This document shows, piece after piece, positions 56,849 to 64,000 of a stretch of DNA of 64,000 nucleotides; positions within the stretch are counted from its first letter, which is position 1; each line of letters opens with the position of its first letter. Position numbers and translations under genes: made by a program. Where the stretch lies: the NCBI RefSeq assembly GCF_036226465.1, contig NZ_CP108476.1, positions 1,612,001 through 1,676,000 on the forward strand, in the 5' to 3' direction. This DNA is from Kitasatospora sp. NBC_01250. GTDB lineage: Bacteria > Actinomycetota > Actinomycetes > Streptomycetales > Streptomycetaceae. A model generated the notes under the pieces. That model was given only the letters and a program-made list of their open reading frames with translations, did no database searches and was not told the origin of the DNA.

Positions 56849-58918
56849 TCACCGGTAGGTCTCCGGCTCCTGGGCACCGGCCCCCGACAGGGCCCGCCGG
56901 GCCTCCTCGGGCCACGGCACGCTGCCCTTGGCGTGGGCCGCCGAGTGCACCACCGCCATCCGCCCGCCGGCGGCCAGGCCCTGCGGCCCGTGCACCTCGA
57001 AGGCGTAGTGCAGCGAGGAGTTGCCCACCTTCGCCACCTTGAACTCGACCCGGACGGTGTCGCCGAACCAGAGCCGCTCCCGGTAGTCCGCCTCGAAGTG
57101 GACCCGCGGGATGCTGCCGAACAGCGCGGCCAGGCCGAGCCGGCGCAGCAGCACCGCCTCCGCGGCCTCCACCCAGCGCTGGACGGCGGAGAAGTGGTAG
57201 TGGCCCGCCGCGTCGGTGTCCGACCACTCCACCCGGCGCTCGACCACCACACTCGCCGGCGTCGGCTCCGCGACCCCCTCCCCCGCCCCCGGCTCGGGCA
57301 GGCCGGCCCGGGCCCAGCGCCGCAGTTCGGCCCGGTGCACCTTGCCGCTGGAGTTGCGGGGCAGCGCGGCGACGAACTCCACCGCGCGCGGGTACTTGTA
57401 GGGCGCGATACTGCGCTTGACGAAGTCCTGCAGCTCCCGGGCCGTCTCGGGCCCGGCCGGGACGCCCTCGCGCAGCACCACGAAGGCCTTGACGATCATG
57501 CCGCGCCGCTCGTCGGGCGCCCCGGCCACCGCGCAGTCCGCGACCTGCGGATGCTCGATCAGGGCCTGCTCGACCTCGGGGCCGGCGATGTTGTAGCCGG
57601 CCGAGACGATCATGTCGTCGCTGCGCGCCTGGTACCAGAAGTAGCCGTCCTGGTCCCGGACATAGGTGTCACCGGTGATGTTCCAGCCGTCGCGCACGTA
57701 GTCGGCCTGCCGCTCGTCGTCCAGGTAGCGGCAGCCGGTCGGGCCCTTCACCGCCAGCAGCCCGGGCTGCCCGTCGGGCACCGGTGCGCCCGCCCGGTCC
57801 AGCACGGCGGCCCGGAACCCCGGCACCGGCCGACCGGTGGCGCCCGGGCGGATCTCGCCGTCGGCGGCCGAGATGAACACGTGCAGCATCTCGGTGGCGC
57901 CGATGCCGTCGATCAGCTTGATCCCGGTGGCCCGGTGGAACGCCTCCCAGAGCGCGGCGGGCAGGAACTCGCCGGCCGAGACGCAGCGGCGCACGCCCGC
58001 CAGCCGGTCGGTGAGCCCGGCCGACATGATCGCCCGGTAGGCGGTGGGGGCGGTGAAGAGCACGGTGGCGCCGTGCCGTGCCACCTGCTCGGCCAGTTGC
58101 TCGGCGCCGGGCTGTTCCAGCAGCAGTGCCGCGGCACCGGCCCGCAGCGGGAAGACCACCAGGCCGCCGAGGCCGAAGGTGAAGGCCAGCGGCGGCGTGC
58201 CGGCGAACAGGTCGTCCGGCGCGGGCCGCAGCACGTGGCGGGAGAAGGTGTCGGCATTGGCCAGCACGTCCCGGTGGAAGTGCAGGGTAGCCTTCGGCCG
58301 CCCGGTGGTGCCCGAGGTGAAGGCGATCAGCGCCACGTCGTCGGCCGCGGTGGGCACGGCGGTGAAGACCCCCTCCTTGGCCGCGCAGCGCGCCGCCAGG
58401 TCCTCCGGTCCGGCGCCGCCGTAACCGAGCGTCACCAGCCCCGGGGTGCGCGCGGCGGCCAGCTCCGGCAGGAAGCGGTGGTCGCAGAGCGCGACCACCG
58501 GCGCGCTGATCTCGTGCAGGGCGGAGAGCTCGTGCGCGCGCAGCAGCGGCACGGTGCTGACGGCCACCGCGCCGGCCTTCAGCACGCCCAGCCAACAGGC
58601 CACCAGCCAGGGGTTGTTGGGTCCGCGCAGCAGCACCCGGTTGCCGGGCACCACGCCGAGGTCCTCGGTCAGCACCTGGGCGACCTGGTCGGCGCGGCGG
58701 CGCAGGTCCCGGTAGCTCCACTCCTCGGTCGGCGTGATCAGGCAGCGCCGGTCCGCGCCGAACGCCTCGATGGTGTCGTCGAGCAGCGCCGCGGCGCAGT
58801 TCAGCCGCTCGGGGTAGGCCAACTCCGGCAGTTCGAAGAGCAGTTCCGGCCACTGCTCGGCCGGTGGCAGCCGGTCACGGCAGAACGTGTCCACATGGGC
58901 AGAGGGGGAGAGCTCCAT
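56849..58918 (-). CDS. aryl-CoA ligase fused to a 4HBT-type hotdog thioesterase
   Basis: 689 residues in two enzymes. Residues 1-540 are a benzoate/2-aminobenzoate-CoA ligase-type ANL enzyme: LIAFTSGTTGRPKATLHFHRD P-loop (split: AFTSGTTGRPKATLH), IDGIGATEMLHVF, GWNITGDTYVRDQDGYFWYQ and NSSGKVHRAELR with its Lys. Residues about 558-689 are a hotdog thioesterase with VEWSDTDAAGHYHFSAVQRW, which includes the catalytic Asp. One chain could thus make salicylyl-CoA and later release gentisate from gentisyl-CoA. ATG 58918 with GAGGTG is chosen. It is the first gene of the operon. Confidence 0.9.
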   Translation of the reverse strand: MELSPSAHVDTFCRDRLPPAEQWPELLFELPELAYPERLNCAAALLDDTIEAFGADRRCLITPTEEWSYRDLRRRADQVAQVLTEDLGVVPGNRVLLRGPNNPWLVACWLGVLKAGAVAVSTVPLLRAHELSALHEISAPVVALCDHRFLPELAAARTPGLVTLGYGGAGPEDLAARCAAKEGVFTAVPTAADDVALIAFTSGTTGRPKATLHFHRDVLANADTFSRHVLRPAPDDLFAGTPPLAFTFGLGGLVVFPLRAGAAALLLEQPGAEQLAEQVARHGATVLFTAPTAYRAIMSAGLTDRLAGVRRCVSAGEFLPAALWEAFHRATGIKLIDGIGATEMLHVFISAADGEIRPGATGRPVPGFRAAVLDRAGAPVPDGQPGLLAVKGPTGCRYLDDERQADYVRDGWNITGDTYVRDQDGYFWYQARSDDMIVSAGYNIAGPEVEQALIEHPQVADCAVAGAPDERRGMIVKAFVVLREGVPAGPETARELQDFVKRSIAPYKYPRAVEFVAALPRNSSGKVHRAELRRWARAGLPEPGAGEGVAEPTPASVVVERRVEWSDTDAAGHYHFSAVQRWVEAAEAVLLRRLGLAALFGSIPRVHFEADYRERLWFGDTVRVEFKVAKVGNSSLHYAFEVHGPQGLAAGGRMAVVHSAAHAKGSVPWPEEARRALSGAGAQEPETYR

Positions 58919-58953
58919 CGGCGGCACCTCAATCGGCTCAGCGGGGAGTGAGG

Positions 58954-58983
58954 CCAGTATGCCGCGCCTGTGACGACAGTCAA
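58954..58983 (-). promoter_or_regulatory. main promoter of the aromatic-acid operon
   Basis: TTGACT (58983-58978), an 18-base spacer and TACTGG (58959-58954) on the minus strand, 36 bp before the ligase ATG. The -35 sits in CTCTTGACTGTCGT (58986-58973), the partner of the element at 56795-56808. Confidence 0.6.
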
Positions 58984-59046
58984 GAGATCGGTATATCCGG
59001 GCTGGTCAGCCGCCACCCGTCCCCGCCCGGACGCGCCCGGACGCGA

Positions 59047-59095
59047 AAAGGGCCGTGGCGGGCGATGCTTGTCGCATCGCCCGCCACGGCCCTTT
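59047..59095 (-). terminator. intrinsic terminator after the type II thioesterase gene
   Basis: A perfect 22-bp stem (59047-59068 with 59074-59095) with a five-base loop lies 11 bp beyond the thioesterase stop. It insulates the polyketide genes from the aromatic operon. Confidence 0.9.
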
Positions 59096-59105
59096 CGTCG
59101 ACTGG

Positions 59106-59873
59106 TCAGGCCTCGGCGGCCACCGCGTCGAGGTGCGCGGAGAGCACCTTCATGACCTCGCCCGGCCGGCCGCTCAGGTAGAAGTGCCCGCCCTGGAAGA
59201 CCTGGAGGTCGAACGCCGCCGAGGTGTGCTCCTGCCAGGCGCGCGCCTCGTCGATCGTGGTCTTGGGGTCGTTGTCACCGGTCAGGGCGGTGATCGGGCA
59301 GCGGAGCACCGAGCCGGGCTCGCTGCGGTAGGTCTCCACCGCCTTGTAGTCGCTGCGCAGCGCCGGCAGCACCATGCGCAGCAGCTCCTCGTCGGCGAAG
59401 ACCTGCGGGTCGGTCCCGCTCAGCGAGCGCACCTCGGCCACCACGCCCTCGTCGTCGCGCTTGTGCACGTCCTCGTCCTCCCGGTAGCGGGAGGGGGCCC
59501 GGCGGCCCGAGGCGAACAGGTGCACCGGGCCCTCGCCGTCGCGCTCCAGGCGCCGGGCGGCCTCGAAGGCGATCAGTGCCCCCATGCTGTGGCCGAAGAA
59601 GGTCAACGGCCGGTCGGTCAGCGGGCGCAGCACCGGGAGCAGCGCGTCGGCCAGCCGGTGGATGTCCTCGATGCACGGCTCCGCGCGCCGGTCCTGGCGG
59701 CCGGGGTACTGCAGGGCGATGACATCGGCGCCGGGGCTCAGCGCGGCCGACACCGGGAAGAAGAAGCTCGCCGAGCCGCCCGCGTGCGGAAAGCAGACCA
59801 GTCGGCTGGGGGCCAGCGGAGCCGGGTGGAAGCGCCGGGCCCACAGGCCGGCGTCCGCGTCAGGTGCGGTCAT
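59106..59873 (-). CDS. type II thioesterase of the polyketide cluster
   Basis: 255-residue editing hydrolase for carrier-bound acyl groups. LVCFPHAGGSASFFFPVS is the oxyanion region, FFGHSMGALIAFE the nucleophile elbow, TGDNDPKT the Asp loop and FQGGHFYLSGRPGEV the His. It is 158 bp from the methyltransferase gene and near the PKS gene, which fits a dedicated proofreading role. It is clearly different in sequence from the other type II thioesterase at 21265. Confidence 0.92.
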   Translation of the reverse strand: MTAPDADAGLWARRFHPAPLAPSRLVCFPHAGGSASFFFPVSAALSPGADVIALQYPGRQDRRAEPCIEDIHRLADALLPVLRPLTDRPLTFFGHSMGALIAFEAARRLERDGEGPVHLFASGRRAPSRYREDEDVHKRDDEGVVAEVRSLSGTDPQVFADEELLRMVLPALRSDYKAVETYRSEPGSVLRCPITALTGDNDPKTTIDEARAWQEHTSAAFDLQVFQGGHFYLSGRPGEVMKVLSAHLDAVAAEA

Positions 59874-59982
59874 GGTGAGTTCGTCCCCGTTCTCGAAAGC
59901 ACTGCTCGATCGTGTGGCACTGCGTGAAGATCACTCATGGATCCTGTCTCCCGGCCGCCGCGCCCAAACCCCGTCGGGGCGC

Positions 59983-60016
59983 GGTGGCGGCCCGCCCGGC
60001 CGGGCGGGCCGCCACC
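59983..60016 (-). terminator. palindromic terminator after the methyltransferase gene
   Basis: A perfect 34-base palindrome (arms 59983-59999 and 60000-60016) made almost only of G and C starts 16 bp beyond the methyltransferase stop. Confidence 0.65.
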
Positions 60017-60031
60017 GACCGGTCGGCGCCG

Positions 60032-61342
60032 TTACGCGGGCTTGCGCAGGGCGGCGAGCAGGTAGCCCATCTCGGGCAGCTGGGCGGCGGGCGAGCGGAT
60101 GAGGTCCATCAGCTCGATGGCCTCCTCGCCGAAGCGGGCGACCATCTCGTCGTAGCGCCGGTCGGTGGACTCCACCATGCGGGTGGCCATCTTGGCGGTG
60201 TGCCGGCTGACGTCGCGGAACTCCTCCAGCTCGAAGCCGGCCTCCGCGACGAGCGCGCGGTACTCGGCCTCGGTCAGCATCGGGCTGGCCGACATCCGCT
60301 GCAGGCCGTCGCGGACCAGCTCCTGGTCCGCCTCGTCGAGCGGGCCGGTCTGCAGCAGGTCCGCCACGACGAGCCGGGCGCCGGGCTTGAGCACCCGGCT
60401 GATCTCGCGCAGCGCGGCCAGGCGGTCCATGTGGATGAGCGACTCGAAGGCCCAGGCGGCATCGTAGGACGCATCGGCGTAGGGCAGCGCCAGCGCGTCG
60501 CCGTGGTCGAAGGAGACCCGGTCGGCCAGCCCGCGCTCGCCGGCCCGCCGGTTGGCCTCCACCACCTGCGCCTCGTTGATGGAGATCCCGCGCACCCGCG
60601 CCCGGGCGGCGCCGGCCAGCCGGAAGGCCGGGGTGCCGATGCCGCAGCCGACGTCCAGGATCTCGGCGCCGTCCACCGGCGCCAGCAGCCCGATCATCTC
60701 GTCCGTCATCCGGTCCGCGGCGACCTTGTTGGAGCTGTCGTCGGCCTCGGACTCCCAGTAGCCGGCGTGGAAGCTCTCGTCCCACAGCTCGCAGAGCACC
60801 TGGGAGGCGATGTCGTAGAAGGCGGAGATGGAGTCGGTGCTGGGCAGCGGCTCGGCGGTGGTCATGGTCGCTCCTGTGGTGGTGGGCCGGTCGGTGGCCG
60901 GGGTCGGGCCTGCGGTTGCGGTCAGGTCGAGTCCGGCGTCGGCGGCGCGGTACTCGGCGGTGCGGTTGAAGTCCTTGAAGACCGACCAGTCCATGTAGGT
61001 CCGGTCCTTGACGATCAGACCGTCCGCGAAGGTCAGCACGCTCATCCAGTGCACCCGCAGCGGCGTCCCGTTGACGGGGTTGGTGCCGGTCATGACGCCT
61101 TCGACGAAGACCCGGTCGCCGACGGCGGCGGTGCTCAACACCTCGGAGTGCCGGTCGGGCATCGCCTCGCGCCCGGCCTTCTCCATCGCGTGGAAGGTGG
61201 CCGAGTCGGTGATGCGCAGCTCCTCGGGAGCGACCACCTCGGGGTCGACGGCGTAGCACTCGTCGATCATCCGGTCCGGATCGGTGTTGTAGAGCGCCGC
61301 CCAGGTGGCGACGGCGGCCAGGTTCGTTTCCTCGACAGTCAT
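60032..61342 (-). CDS. SnoaL-like domain fused to a SAM-dependent methyltransferase
   Basis: 436 residues. Residues 1-128 are an NTF2/SnoaL-like fold (AVATWAALYNTDPDRMIDEC, HWMSVLTFADGLIVKDRTYM). After a Thr/Ala/Pro linker, residues 160-436 are a class I methyltransferase: ILDVGCGIGTPAFRLA (motif I), FDHGDALALPYADASYD and RVLKPGARLVVADLL. The methyltransferase resembles small-molecule O- or C-methyltransferases of polyketide pathways. ATG 60865 (residue 160) has its own AGGAG seven bases upstream, so a free methyltransferase may also be made. It is 73 bp downstream of the PKS gene. Confidence 0.85.
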   Translation of the reverse strand: MTVEETNLAAVATWAALYNTDPDRMIDECYAVDPEVVAPEELRITDSATFHAMEKAGREAMPDRHSEVLSTAAVGDRVFVEGVMTGTNPVNGTPLRVHWMSVLTFADGLIVKDRTYMDWSVFKDFNRTAEYRAADAGLDLTATAGPTPATDRPTTTGATMTTAEPLPSTDSISAFYDIASQVLCELWDESFHAGYWESEADDSSNKVAADRMTDEMIGLLAPVDGAEILDVGCGIGTPAFRLAGAARARVRGISINEAQVVEANRRAGERGLADRVSFDHGDALALPYADASYDAAWAFESLIHMDRLAALREISRVLKPGARLVVADLLQTGPLDEADQELVRDGLQRMSASPMLTEAEYRALVAEAGFELEEFRDVSRHTAKMATRMVESTDRRYDEMVARFGEEAIELMDLIRSPAAQLPEMGYLLAALRKPA

Positions 61343-61415
61343 CCTTGCCTCTTGCTCCGTTCTGGTCGTACTCGTCGAACGTGCCGGTCGGTACCGGCCG
61401 TTCAGTGGCAGGTGG

Positions 61416-64000
61416 TCAGCGCAGGTCGTGCAGCCAGTCGTGCACCGCGGTCGCGGTGGTACTGGCGTGCTCCTCCAGCAGGGAGGAGTGGTTTCCGGTC
61501 ACCTCCCGCACGCTGTGCGGCAGCGACCACGAGGGCCGCGCGCCGCCGCCGAGCAGGTCCGGCACGAACTCGGCCGCGCGGACGAAGAGCGTCGGGGTGC
61601 CGGCGGCCCGCGGCTGCCAGTCCTCGACGAGCTGCGCGTACCAGGCCATGGCGGTCAGCTGGTCGTCGTCGACGGGCAGTTCGGGGAACCGCTCCAGCAG
61701 CCGGTGGGTGGTGCCCGCCATCCGCAGGGCGAGGTCCTCGCCCGCGCCGGCCGGGGAGTCGAGCAGCACCAGCGCGCGCGGCGGTGTGCCCGTGGCCGCC
61801 AGCCGGACGGCCAGCTCATGGGCGAGCCAGCCGCCGGAGGAGTAGGCCACCAGGCTGACGGGCCGGTCGCCGAAGGCCCGGCGCACGGTGTCGGCGTGCT
61901 GGGCCGCGGCGGCCGACAGGTCGGCGGGCAGCGGCTCACCGGTACCGTACCCCGGGGTGGGCAGCACCCACACCTCCCGCTTGCCGCGCAGCGCCGCGGC
62001 GAGGCGGGCGAACTGCACGGGGCTCACCGGTGCCACCAACGACGGGACGCAGAGCAGCGGTTCGCCCTCGCCGCCGTCCGAGAGGCGCACCGGCAGCGCC
62101 TTGCCGGCGGCCTCGGCGGCCGCGAAGAGCGGGCGCAGCCCGGCGGCGATCCGCAGCAGGTCGCAGGCGCCGCGGTAGCCGCCCTGCGCGAACGCCCGAC
62201 GGAACAGAGCGGTGACCGGCCCCTCGGGCGCCGGGGCGGGCGCCGACCCGTGCGCCGGGCTCCCGCCGGGCGCGGTGGAGCGCTGGTCGGCGGACCGCTG
62301 CTCGGTGAGGTATCCGGTCAGCGCCTCGGGAGTCGGATGGTCGAAGAGCACGGTGGCCGGCAGGTCGACACCGGTGGACCGGCGCAGCCTGGCCCGCAGT
62401 CCGGCCAGCGAGAGCGAGTCGAAGCCCAGCTCCAGGAAGGCCCGGCCGGTCTCGACCTCGGCGGCGTCCGGGTAGCCCAGTTCGGCGGCCACCTCGGCGC
62501 GGACCAGGCGGGCCAGGTCGGGCCCGGCACCGATCGGGTCGTCCTGCTCGTCCGGCTTGTCCGGCTCGTCCTGCTGGGCTGCTCTCGGGGCGGCGGGAGC
62601 CGACTGCTCCACCGGGACGGGTTCCAGCCAGTAGCGGGTGCGCTGGAAGGCGTAGGTCGGCAACTCGACCGGGCGGGCCGGGCCGAGGAGCGCGGCGACG
62701 TCGACCGGGTGCCCCGCGACGTGCAGCGCGGCGGCAGCGGCGACGGGCCCGGCCGCCCCGGAGACGACGGTTGCGGCCGCGTCCAGAGCGTCGGCGGCGA
62801 GCGCCGCCAGCACGCCGCCCGGGCCGATCTCGACGAAGGCGGCCGCCCCCGCCGCTCGGGCCGCCTGCAGCGCGTCGCCGAAGAGCACGGCCTCCCGCGC
62901 GTGCCGCACCCAGTACTCCGGCGTGCACAGCAGCTCCGGATCGGCCACCTCACCCGTCAGCCCCGACACCACCGTGCGCTGCGGCTCGCGGAGTTCGAGC
63001 GAGCAGAGCAGCTCCCGCAGCGGCTGCAGAGCAGGCTCGACCAGCACCGAGTGGAAGGCCCGGTCGACCTCCAGACGCCGCGACCGGGGGAACTGCGCAG
63101 CCACCGCGAGAACATCCTCCTCGGTGCCCGAAACCACCACGGAGGCAGAGCCGTTGACCGCCGCCACATCGGCACGACGCCCCACCAGCAACGGACGGAC
63201 CTCCGCCACCGGCACCGGCAGCGCCACCATCACCCCCGACACCAACCCCTCCATCAACCGACCACGCTCCACCACCAACCGGCACGCATCCGCCAGCGAG
63301 AACACCCCCGCCACATAAGCCGCCACCACCTCACCCAGCGAATGCCCCAACACCACACCGGCCGACACACCCCAGGACTCCAGCAACCGGAACAACGCCA
63401 CCTCGAACGTGAAGAGCGCCGGCTGCGCCACCTCCGTCCGCTCCAGCCCCTCCCCCGAGAACACGACCTCGCGCAGCGACCACGCCACCAGGCCGTCCAC
63501 CACCGCGCACACCTCGTCGAACGCCGCCGCGAAGACCGGATACGCCGCGCACAGCTCCCGCGCCGCACCCACCCCCGACGACCCCTGCCCCGCGAACATC
63601 AGGGCCACCCCACCGCGACCGGCAGCCGTGCCGGTGACGACGGCCGGGTGGGGTTCGCCGGCGGCGACCGCCCGCAGCCCGGCGAGGGCGGTCGGCAGGT
63701 CGGCGGCCAGCACGGCCGCCCGGTGCTCGAAGGCGGACCGGCCGGTCGCCAGCGCGTGGGCGGTGTCGCCGAGCGGGGCGTCCACCGCTGCCAAGTGCTC
63801 GGCCAACCGGGCCGCCTGGGCCCGCAGCGCGGCCCGGCTGCGGCCCGAGACGACGAGCGGCACCGCGCGCTCCGGCGCCTGTGCCGAAGCCTCCGCCGTT
63901 GCCTGCTCCGGCAGTTGGGTGAGGATGACGTGCGCATTGGTGCCGCTCACGCCGAACGCGGAGACGCCGGCCCGGCGCGGACCGGTCCATACCTGACGCT
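61416..64000 (-). CDS. type I polyketide synthase, terminal module (partial, continues past the right edge)
   Basis: The visible 860 residues begin inside the end of a ketosynthase (RRAGVSAFGVSGTNAHVIL). Next is an acyltransferase (MFAGQGSSGVGAA, active site LGHSLGEVVAAYV) with a RAFHS motif at the specificity position, closer to the HAFH of malonyl-CoA ATs than to the YASH of methylmalonyl ATs. Then comes an ACP (LGFDSLSLAGLR with the phosphopantetheine Ser) and a thioesterase (VAYSSGGWLAHELAVRL, LLDSP, GNHSSLLEEH). There is no ketoreductase, dehydratase or enoylreductase in this module, so the last beta-keto group stays unreduced. The product is unknown. Confidence 0.93.
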   Translation of the reverse strand, partial: RQVWTGPRRAGVSAFGVSGTNAHVILTQLPEQATAEASAQAPERAVPLVVSGRSRAALRAQAARLAEHLAAVDAPLGDTAHALATGRSAFEHRAAVLAADLPTALAGLRAVAAGEPHPAVVTGTAAGRGGVALMFAGQGSSGVGAARELCAAYPVFAAAFDEVCAVVDGLVAWSLREVVFSGEGLERTEVAQPALFTFEVALFRLLESWGVSAGVVLGHSLGEVVAAYVAGVFSLADACRLVVERGRLMEGLVSGVMVALPVPVAEVRPLLVGRRADVAAVNGSASVVVSGTEEDVLAVAAQFPRSRRLEVDRAFHSVLVEPALQPLRELLCSLELREPQRTVVSGLTGEVADPELLCTPEYWVRHAREAVLFGDALQAARAAGAAAFVEIGPGGVLAALAADALDAAATVVSGAAGPVAAAAALHVAGHPVDVAALLGPARPVELPTYAFQRTRYWLEPVPVEQSAPAAPRAAQQDEPDKPDEQDDPIGAGPDLARLVRAEVAAELGYPDAAEVETGRAFLELGFDSLSLAGLRARLRRSTGVDLPATVLFDHPTPEALTGYLTEQRSADQRSTAPGGSPAHGSAPAPAPEGPVTALFRRAFAQGGYRGACDLLRIAAGLRPLFAAAEAAGKALPVRLSDGGEGEPLLCVPSLVAPVSPVQFARLAAALRGKREVWVLPTPGYGTGEPLPADLSAAAAQHADTVRRAFGDRPVSLVAYSSGGWLAHELAVRLAATGTPPRALVLLDSPAGAGEDLALRMAGTTHRLLERFPELPVDDDQLTAMAWYAQLVEDWQPRAAGTPTLFVRAAEFVPDLLGGGARPSWSLPHSVREVTGNHSSLLEEHASTTATAVHDWLHDLR

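Noticed and set aside
54397-58918. Anthranilate (2-aminobenzoyl-CoA) degradation as the operon function
   Set aside because: The hydroxylase-OYE fusion allows it, but gentisate dioxygenase, FAH hydrolase and maleate isomerase only make sense for a hydroxylated benzoate. Kept as an alternative substrate only.

Overview
The window is very GC-rich, with strong third-position G/C, frequent GTG starts and many ATGA/GTGA stop-start overlaps. Together with the gene families (DasR-type chitinase control, MmyB-like and XRE-TPR regulators, GuaB1, tandem Amt, type I PKS) this points to a streptomycete-type actinomycete (Streptomyces, Kitasatospora or a close relative). No rRNA, tRNA, CRISPR array, insertion sequence or prophage gene was seen.

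Layout. 1-4.0 kb: an FMN riboswitch reading out of the left edge, then a coupled CoA-transferase/AMP-ligase pair. 4.1-6.8 kb: an MmyB-like regulator divergent from an SDR oxidoreductase across a 21-bp palindrome, then a DUF5995 gene. 6.9-12.1 kb: a secreted GH18 chitinase with a DasR-like operator, GuaB1 and an amino-acid permease. 12.4-21.3 kb: a urease operon (ureA, a CbiX-like chelatase, ureB, ureC, ureF, ureG, ureD) followed by two coupled ammonium transporter genes; this reads as one urea-nitrogen module with a possible nickel-handling protein. 21.3-27.1 kb: a type II thioesterase, a secreted sedolisin-type protease with a chitin-binding tail and a large LuxR-family ATPase regulator.

27.3-31.5 kb: a compact locus of XRE-TPR regulator, small protein, RsbW-like ATPase, a 46-residue Lys/Gly/Asp-rich peptide and an isoaspartyl-methyltransferase-like enzyme coupled to the peptide by a GTGA overlap, plus a Nudix gene. 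It resembles a minimal imiditide-type RiPP locus and is the best candidate here for an undescribed system. 31.7-37.1 kb: a complete peptide/nickel-type ABC importer, probably transcribed without a leader. 37.2-49.4 kb: accessory and household genes, including a truncated metallophosphoesterase, a hydroxyacid dehydrogenase, a zinc-ribbon SDR-like protein, a second Nudix gene, two large membrane proteins, a cupredoxin lipoprotein, a CSD-fold protein, a family 2 glycosyltransferase and a secreted collagen-like protein.

49.5-58.9 kb: a seven-gene minus-strand operon that reads as a full catabolic route: CoA ligase fused to a hotdog thioesterase, salicylyl-CoA 5-hydroxylase-like flavoprotein, nitrilase, gentisate 1,2-dioxygenase, FAH-family hydrolase, maleate isomerase and a PaaX-type regulator. 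The inferred path is (2-hydroxybenzonitrile to) salicylate, salicylyl-CoA, gentisyl-CoA, gentisate, maleylpyruvate, maleate plus pyruvate, fumarate. Two promoters in this operon share a 14-bp element. 59-64 kb: the edge of a type I polyketide cluster with a type II thioesterase, a SnoaL-methyltransferase fusion with an internal start, and the last PKS module (KS end-AT-ACP-TE), which continues past the right edge.
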